From Verrucomicrobiota bacterium (lineage in GTDB: Bacteria; Verrucomicrobiota; Verrucomicrobiia; Opitutales; Opitutaceae): a stretch of DNA of 46,502 bases. Positions 41,666 to 46,502 of the stretch are shown piece by piece. A model generated the notes under the pieces. It made no database searches and was not told where the DNA came from. It saw only the letters and a list, made by a program, of their open reading frames with translations. The stretch is from assembly GCA_030605125.1 (NCBI GenBank), contig JAUWBD010000010.1, positions 1-46,502 on the forward strand, in the 5' to 3' direction. Every line of letters starts with the position of its first letter. The first letter of the stretch is position 1. A program made the translations under genes and the position numbers.

Positions 41666-41784
41666 GACAGAGCGACGGAAGACAGAGCGACGGACGGTCG
41701 GGCCGCGGTCGGGCCTATAGAAACTTTCGGACTCTCCGACAACAGGAGCCGGCAGGTGCCTGCGCAGTCTTCTGTCGCTCTGTC
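41666..41784. repeat. Long-range inverted repeat between trpB and the tyrosine kinase gene
   Basis: Arms GACAGAGCGACGGAAGAC (41666-41683) and its near-complement at 41767-41784 (17 of 18 match), spaced 83 nt. A related GACAG...CGGAAGG stretch lies upstream of leuB (about 29862-29895). Positioned between convergent genes, so possibly a bidirectional terminator or a dispersed repeat. Confidence 0.5.
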
Positions 41785-41817
41785 CTCTGGCGCTCTGCTT
41801 CGCTCCGCCCGAAGGGC

Positions 41818-43983
41818 TCAGCTCGCGGTGCCGTAGTATTTCTTGTAGCTCCGGTAGTAGCGGTAGTTCGAGTAATACTCGATGCGGCGGGCGCTCAGGC
41901 CGTTGAGCACGACGCCGAGGATCTCGTTTTTGCCCTGCCGGAGCGCGCGGATGTAGAGGCGGATGTGTTTGCGGAGCGCGCGGTTGAAGCGGCACACGTA
42001 AACGACCTCGTCGGTGCTCTCGGCGATGAGGAGCGAATCGGTCACGGCGCCGAGCGGTGGCGAGTCCACGACGACCAGGTCGTATTCGCGCTTCAGGCGG
42101 TCGATGAGCTGGGTGAAGGCGGGGCTTTCGAGCAGCTCGGTGGGCACCTTGGAGCGGCCGCCGGAGCGGAGCAGGTCGATGTTGTCGCCGATGGAGACGA
42201 TGCCGAGCTCGGGAATGGTAGAGACGCGCGCCACGTCGAGCTTGGAACCGGCCTCGTGCCACTTGAGCAGGCCGGCGTCGTTAGCCAGATCGAAGTGGCG
42301 ATGCAGCATCGGGCGGCGAAGATCGCAGTCCACGAGGAGCGTGCGTTTGCCGTGGCGGGCGAAGCAGCCGGCGAGGTTGGAGGAGACGAGCGTCTTGCCT
42401 TCGCCGGGGATGGTGGAGGTGACGAGAATGGCCTTGGGGTAGTCGAGCTTCGAGTGGATCTTGGCCGCGCTATAAACGCCGAGGAAGGATTCGGAGCCGC
42501 GCTCGTTCTGGTTTTGCAGGATAAGGCGGTATTTCTCCTCGTCCTTCAGGCCGGAGAGGTCGGGGATGATGCCGAGCAGGTTGGCGCCGATGAAGTGCTC
42601 GACGTCCCAGGCGGACTTGATGCGGTCGTCGATGAAGGAGAGGCCGAAGGCGACGCCGAAGAACACGCCGAAGAAGAGGAGCGTGGAGGTGCGGACGATG
42701 GCGTTGATGTTGGGGGTGAAGGGCGCTCCGGCGGGCAGGGCGGGGTCGAGGCGGCGGACCGGGATCTTCTCCAGGTTGGAGGAGTTCGTCGCCTGGGTGA
42801 GACGGTTGAGCAGCTCGGCGTAGTTGTTTTTGGCGATGTTGGCGGCGGCCTCGAGCGACTTGAACTCGACGCCGATGTCGCGGAGGCGGAACTGCTCGCG
42901 CTCCTGCGCCTCGTATTCACGCTGCAAGGACGCCTCGCGCTCGCGGGCCTTGGCGAGGGTGGCCTCGAGGTCGGCGATCGAGAGCTCGACGGCCTTCTGG
43001 AGCTGGGCTTGGGCGACGGCGATGGAGTTGGCGACGTCGATCATGCGCGGGTGGCGCTCGAGGTAGCGCTCGGCCAGGACGGTCTGCGAGCGGACGAGCT
43101 CGGCGATCTGGTTGCGGAGCGAGGGCACGGTGCCGTGGTTGGCGACGTAGGAGAGCTCGAGGAGGTTTTTGCCCTCGCGGCGGAAGGCGTCCACCTGGCG
43201 GTGCAGATCCTCGGTGGCGAGGCGGCCGAGGCGGGCCTCCTGGAGCGCGGCGTTCACGCTCTTCAACCGGTCGGAGACGATGTTCACGCTGCTGTCGAGC
43301 GAGACGAGGTTGTTGCGCGTCATGTAGTCGAGCAGCTTCTGCTCGGCGGCCTTGGCCTCGACGCGGAGCTCGTCGGCGCGGACGCGGAGGTATTCCACGG
43401 CGTCCTCGCTGCGGCCGCTCACGCTCTCGAGCAGGTAGCGGATGAACTGCTCGACGTAGCGGTTGGCGACAAGGGCGGCGGCCTCGGGGTCGCGGTGGCG
43501 GGCGTGGAGGTTGACGAGGAAGCTGTTTCGCACGGCCTCGACGGTGATGTCGCCGACCAGGCCGCCGACGCCGGGAGGTTGCTGGCCCGGGGCGAGGTCC
43601 GCGAGGTAGGGCCGCTGGATGAGCTTGATCTCGTCGGGCGTGAAGGAGGCGACGACCTTGTTGCGCAGGGTGGCGGAGCGGATGACCTGGAGGTAGGTGT
43701 TGAGCTCGACGTCGCTGGTGATGGAGGTGTCCACGACCTCCTGGCTGGTGACGACCTTCTCGGGCTTCTCGATCCGCATCGAGGCGGTGCTTTGGTAGAG
43801 CGGGACGGTGCGGGACTTTTGGTAGGCGAAGCCGATCGCCGCGAGCAGGGCGAGGGGGAGGGCGATCCAGAGGCGCTCGCGGACGATGACGTAGTAGTCT
43901 CGCAGGGTGCGGCGCTCGATGATTTCGTCGTCGAGCGGGGAGGCGGAGCGGGCGGCGGAAGGCGGGTGGTGGGCGTCGGCCAT
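41818..43983 (-). CDS. Polysaccharide co-polymerase/tyrosine autokinase (Wzc-like BY-kinase)
   Basis: A 721-residue inner-membrane protein of the Wzc/BY-kinase type that controls chain length and export of exopolysaccharide. N-terminal cytoplasmic tail, TM 1 (about 40-55, IALPLALLAAIGFAYQ), Wzz-like region (MRIEKPEKV), long coiled coil (about 200-370, RLGRLATEDLHRQVDAFRR, EREASLQREYEAQEREQ), TM 2 (about 430-450, TLLFFGVFFGVAFGLSFI), then a P-loop tyrosine kinase: Walker A IPGEGKTLVSSNLA, Walker A' LLVDCDLRRPML, Walker B LVVVDSPPLG. The C-terminus is a Tyr-rich tail (RIEYYSNYRYYRSYKKYYG), the autophosphorylation cluster typical of the family. It follows the Wza-like gene on the same strand (65 nt apart) in one export operon. 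Confidence 0.93.
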   Translation of the reverse strand: MADAHHPPSAARSASPLDDEIIERRTLRDYYVIVRERLWIALPLALLAAIGFAYQKSRTVPLYQSTASMRIEKPEKVVTSQEVVDTSITSDVELNTYLQVIRSATLRNKVVASFTPDEIKLIQRPYLADLAPGQQPPGVGGLVGDITVEAVRNSFLVNLHARHRDPEAAALVANRYVEQFIRYLLESVSGRSEDAVEYLRVRADELRVEAKAAEQKLLDYMTRNNLVSLDSSVNIVSDRLKSVNAALQEARLGRLATEDLHRQVDAFRREGKNLLELSYVANHGTVPSLRNQIAELVRSQTVLAERYLERHPRMIDVANSIAVAQAQLQKAVELSIADLEATLAKAREREASLQREYEAQEREQFRLRDIGVEFKSLEAAANIAKNNYAELLNRLTQATNSSNLEKIPVRRLDPALPAGAPFTPNINAIVRTSTLLFFGVFFGVAFGLSFIDDRIKSAWDVEHFIGANLLGIIPDLSGLKDEEKYRLILQNQNERGSESFLGVYSAAKIHSKLDYPKAILVTSTIPGEGKTLVSSNLAGCFARHGKRTLLVDCDLRRPMLHRHFDLANDAGLLKWHEAGSKLDVARVSTIPELGIVSIGDNIDLLRSGGRSKVPTELLESPAFTQLIDRLKREYDLVVVDSPPLGAVTDSLLIAESTDEVVYVCRFNRALRKHIRLYIRALRQGKNEILGVVLNGLSARRIEYYSNYRYYRSYKKYYGTAS

Positions 43984-44048
43984 GGAGCGGAGGTCTGGGT
44001 GCGAGGGGGGGGCGTTGCGAGCCGGAGGACGCGGAGAGGGGGCGGGGA

Positions 44049-44708
44049 TCAGATCAGGCGCTCGGGGACGAAGATGATGTCGCCGGGTTCGAGAACGAGG
44101 GAATTGTCCTGCACATTGGCGCCGCGGCGGCCCTTGATGAGGCTGTCCACGTCGATGTCGAAGTTGCGCTTGGTGCCGTCGGGCATGATGCGGGTGACGC
44201 GGACCGCGGTGCCCTTCGCGGTGTCGGTGAAGCCGCCGGCGCGGGTGACGAGCTCGAGGATCGTCATGCTCGACTCGATGGGCAGCGGGTAGCGGCCGGG
44301 CGAGCGGACCTGCCCCTGGATGGAGACCTCACGGGCGGCGTATTCCTCGACGGTGATCGTCACGCGGGGGGCGCGCAGGTATCGGCCTTCCTGATACGCC
44401 TTCTCGATCGCGGCCTGGGCGTCGCCGACTTTCAGCCCCGCCACGGCGACCTCGCCGACGAGGGGCAGGTTGATGCGGCCCTGGGAGTCGATGCGGGCGA
44501 TGCGCGAGAGCTCGTCCTCGCCGAAGACGGTGACGCTCACCCGGTCGGTGTTGGTCAGGACGTAGGCGGGCGAGGTGGTGGTGCCGGAGGCGGGGCGGGG
44601 CGAAGAGACCGGCGGGGCGCTATCCTGCGCGAGCGCGCGGGCCGGGCCGAGGCAGAGAAGGAGAACGAAGCCGGCGAGGCAAAGGAATCGGAGGACGGGC
44701 GGGAGCAT
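44049..44708 (-). CDS. Polysaccharide export protein (Wza-like, SLBB)
   Basis: A 219-residue exported protein. The ATG at 44708 begins a signal peptide (LRFLCLAGFVLLLCLGPARALAQ). The mature part has a Poly_export domain (YVLTNTDRVSVTVFGEDELSR, GRINLPLVGEVAVAGLKVGDAQAAI) and an SLBB domain (VSIQGQVRSPGRYPL, TILELVTRAGGFTDTA), ending with LEPGDIIFVPERLI. It is much shorter than Wza (about 360-380 residues) because it lacks the extra SLBB repeat and C-terminal pore helix. No clear lipobox Cys, so it is probably soluble or loosely attached rather than a lipoprotein. It likely links the kinase to the outer-membrane barrel encoded just upstream. Confidence 0.88.
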   Translation of the reverse strand: MLPPVLRFLCLAGFVLLLCLGPARALAQDSAPPVSSPRPASGTTTSPAYVLTNTDRVSVTVFGEDELSRIARIDSQGRINLPLVGEVAVAGLKVGDAQAAIEKAYQEGRYLRAPRVTITVEEYAAREVSIQGQVRSPGRYPLPIESSMTILELVTRAGGFTDTAKGTAVRVTRIMPDGTKRNFDIDVDSLIKGRRGANVQDNSLVLEPGDIIFVPERLI

Positions 44709-44746
44709 GACGGGCAAGGGGAAGGGGCGGGCCGCGCACGGGCGGC

Positions 44747-45943
44747 TCACCAACGAGTGGACAGGGTAACGCCGACAGAGTGCCTCCGGAATTGGTAGGC
44801 GGAAAGATCGGACCAGTTCTGGTAGTAACCGTAATTGGCTCCGAGGGTAAAGTGGCTGTTGATGGCGTAGGTGGCGCCGAAGCCGGCGGTGAGGTAGTGG
44901 TCGGTGCGATCGGCGCCGTTGAAGCCCTGGGTGGGGCCGGCGGCCCCGTTGGCGTAGCCGCTGAGGAACTCCGTGCGGCCGACGCCGAGGCTGGCGTTGG
45001 TCGAGAACTTGACCGTGTGCGAGAAACGACCGACGAGGTCGGCGGAGCTGCCGCGGGTCTGGAAGTTGGTGGAGGTGACGTTGAAGTCCTCGGAGAGGGT
45101 GAGGGTGAAGGCCACCTTCTGGTTCACGGGCCAAGTGCTCGATACGCTGGCGTAGAGGCCGTCGTTGGTGGTGTCCGGGATGGCGCCGGGGTAGGTGGTG
45201 GTGCGGTTTGTCCAGCCGACGCGCGCGCTTCCGCTGAGTTTGCTGACGATGCGGCCCGAGACGCCGGCATAGACGCTGTGGTCGAAGCTGGACGACTGGA
45301 ACTGGGCGTCGGATTGGCGGTAGCGGTAGCCGGTGAAGAGGTCGCGATCGGAGCGCCAGCTGTAGAAGAGGTCGGTGCCGAGGGTGTAGGTGTCGAGGTC
45401 GGAGAAGAGGCCGCCCTCATCGACGTAGTCGGAGCGAGACCAGCCGATGTTGCCCGCGATGGAGTAGCGCTCGATCACGGGGTAGCGGAGGTTAAGGTTG
45501 ACGCCGTAGTTCCAGAGATCGGTGCGCAGGCCGACGGTGGGGTCGGCGCGGGAGTCGCGGCGCGCGTGGAGCTGCACCGATCCGGTGGTGCGCCCGGTGC
45601 CCTTCGAGAACTCGAGCGAGGCGGAGGGGTTGAGAAAATCTTCGGACGAGAAGGTCGCGAAGGTGCCAAAATCCCACCCGAGGGAGGCGTTCACGCCGAT
45701 GAGACCGGCGCGCCGCGAGTATTCCATGCCGGCGCCGCCGGTGATCGTGAGATCGCCGTCGGAGTCGGCGCGCGTGAACACGTTGGAATCGTAGCCGGCG
45801 CCGACGTAGGCGGTGACGTAAATCTGGTCGCGACCTTCGTTGAAGCGCAGGAGGGCGTGGGCGGGGAGAGCCGTGAGCAGGGAGAGCAGCGCTCCGGCGG
45901 CGGCGCGCCGGGGAGCGGGGTGGAGGAAGCGCGGACGGATCAT
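44747..45943 (-). CDS. Large outer-membrane beta-barrel of the exopolysaccharide locus
   Basis: About 398 residues from the ATG at 45943; a TTG 24 nt earlier is less likely. Signal peptide (Ala-rich, ending ALPAHA), then many alternating strands rich in Gly, Tyr, Ser and Asn: YVTAYVGAGYDSNVF, GVNASLGWDFGTFA, RYSIAGNIGWSRSDYV, GTDLFYSWRSDRDLFTGYRY, KLSGSARVGWTNRTTTY, HFTLGANYGYYQNW. It ends HSVGVTLSTRW, a terminal aromatic consistent with BAM assembly. Length fits a 16- to 18-stranded barrel, and this type is common in exopolysaccharide loci as a putative export pore partner. Function is inferred from position between the FecR-type and Wza-like genes. Confidence 0.85.
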   Translation of the reverse strand: MIRPRFLHPAPRRAAAGALLSLLTALPAHALLRFNEGRDQIYVTAYVGAGYDSNVFTRADSDGDLTITGGAGMEYSRRAGLIGVNASLGWDFGTFATFSSEDFLNPSASLEFSKGTGRTTGSVQLHARRDSRADPTVGLRTDLWNYGVNLNLRYPVIERYSIAGNIGWSRSDYVDEGGLFSDLDTYTLGTDLFYSWRSDRDLFTGYRYRQSDAQFQSSSFDHSVYAGVSGRIVSKLSGSARVGWTNRTTTYPGAIPDTTNDGLYASVSSTWPVNQKVAFTLTLSEDFNVTSTNFQTRGSSADLVGRFSHTVKFSTNASLGVGRTEFLSGYANGAAGPTQGFNGADRTDHYLTAGFGATYAINSHFTLGANYGYYQNWSDLSAYQFRRHSVGVTLSTRW

Positions 45944-45979
45944 CGGGGCGCGGCGGAGAGGGGACAAGGGAGGGGAAGA

Positions 45980-46502
45980 TCAGGGGCGGGCGGGGCTGAC
46001 GATCGGGCCAACTTCACCCGGGTTGATCGGCGAGGTGGGCACAGCGACGAGACTGGCGTCGGGTCCCTGCTCGGTTTGCCGCTCGGCGATGTCGAAATAG
46101 ACTTTGCGACGGGCTTGGCAGGCGCCGTTGACCATGTCCTCGAGGAGCTCGGCCTGATCGGGCGGGATCGGGCCGATGGTGATCTCGGGCGGTTGGTTGG
46201 GGCCGCGTTTGCGGATGGTGGCCTGCTGTCCGGGTTGGAGCGATTCGCCTCCGGCCATGTTGTCGCCGCGGAGGGTGATGGCGCCTTCGAAGAGCGTGAC
46301 GATCGTCACGTCGTTGTTCACCTCTATGGCCACCTTTTGGGTGTTCTGGCTGAGGATGTTTACGCTGCCGTGCGGCGTGTCATACACCATGGAGCTGCCG
46401 GCGATCAGCTTGCCGCTGCAGATGCCGATCGTGCCGCGGGCCAAATGGGTGCGGGTCTGCGAGACGGAAGGCTCGGTATCGAGGTCGGTGCGATTGGGCT
46501 GG
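45980..46502 (-). CDS. FecR-domain protein (5' end outside window)
   Basis: The frame is open to the last base, so the start lies outside. The visible 174 residues contain a FecR-type beta domain: SGKLIAGSSMVYDTPHGSVNIL, VNNDVTIVTLFEGAITL and GGESLQPGQQATIRKRG, with the alternating small beta strands and the TPHGSV turn typical of FecR/SPOR-adjacent sensor folds. The C-terminal part is Pro/Glu/Ile-rich (ITIGPIPPDQAELL, PTSPINPGEVGPIV). No transmembrane helix in the visible part. Placed directly upstream of the beta-barrel, Wza-like and kinase genes; in such loci FecR-domain proteins are probably part of the export apparatus or its control. Confidence 0.75.
   Translation of the reverse strand, partial: QPNRTDLDTEPSVSQTRTHLARGTIGICSGKLIAGSSMVYDTPHGSVNILSQNTQKVAIEVNNDVTIVTLFEGAITLRGDNMAGGESLQPGQQATIRKRGPNQPPEITIGPIPPDQAELLEDMVNGACQARRKVYFDIAERQTEQGPDASLVAVPTSPINPGEVGPIVSPARP

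Overview
The window is GC-rich, gene-dense bacterial chromosome. The outer-membrane beta-barrels, an ApaG/PabB/PurH/TrpB/LeuB biosynthetic set, a monomeric NADP isocitrate dehydrogenase, many hybrid histidine kinases and an exopolysaccharide export locus point to a Gram-negative organism. My best guess is Verrucomicrobiota of the Opitutales type; this is inferred from overall gene style, since no rRNA is present. No tRNA, rRNA, CRISPR array, transposase or phage gene is visible.

Layout. (1) 1-5566: end of a large secreted Ig-like/LamG protein whose C-terminus is a nuclease-type polymorphic toxin domain. It overlaps by 4 nt a small immunity-type gene, followed by a decayed paralogue of that gene with an in-frame stop and then a membrane-anchored HEAT-repeat/DUF4375 (DMP19-like) protein. 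The toxin tip and immunity genes are visibly A/T-richer than their surroundings. (2) 5593-15150, all on the minus strand: an N-terminal-only glycosyltransferase translationally overlapping a phosphatase-fold/EEP fusion, a DUF748 protein, a small beta-barrel, NDH-2, a D-Ala-D-Ala carboxypeptidase, a CLC transporter and an LpxH-like phosphoesterase. (3) 15354-17564: monomeric isocitrate dehydrogenase with a good terminator. (4) 17888-28614: a signalling block of two plus-strand hybrid kinases, one membrane PAS kinase with an overlapping CheY-like regulator, and one convergent CHASE hybrid kinase; one PAS domain has a LOV-like cysteine motif. (5) 28753-41644: leuB, a methyltransferase, a DUF72 protein, a PabC-like lyase, an NtrC-type activator with a non-phosphorylatable receiver, a zinc-ribbon gene plus an unknown gene, a DUF1275 membrane protein, pabB, apaG, purH and trpB. 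(6) 41818-46502, minus strand: exopolysaccharide export genes in the order FecR-domain protein (cut by the window end), beta-barrel, Wza-like protein, tyrosine autokinase.

The most unusual material is the toxin/immunity tip with its fossil immunity gene, the half-glycosyltransferase coupled to a degenerate-phosphatase/EEP fusion, the LOV-like kinase block, the receiver without its phosphate-accepting aspartate beside a sigma-54-like sequence, and several short palindromic or repeated insertions, two of them in frame inside enzyme genes.
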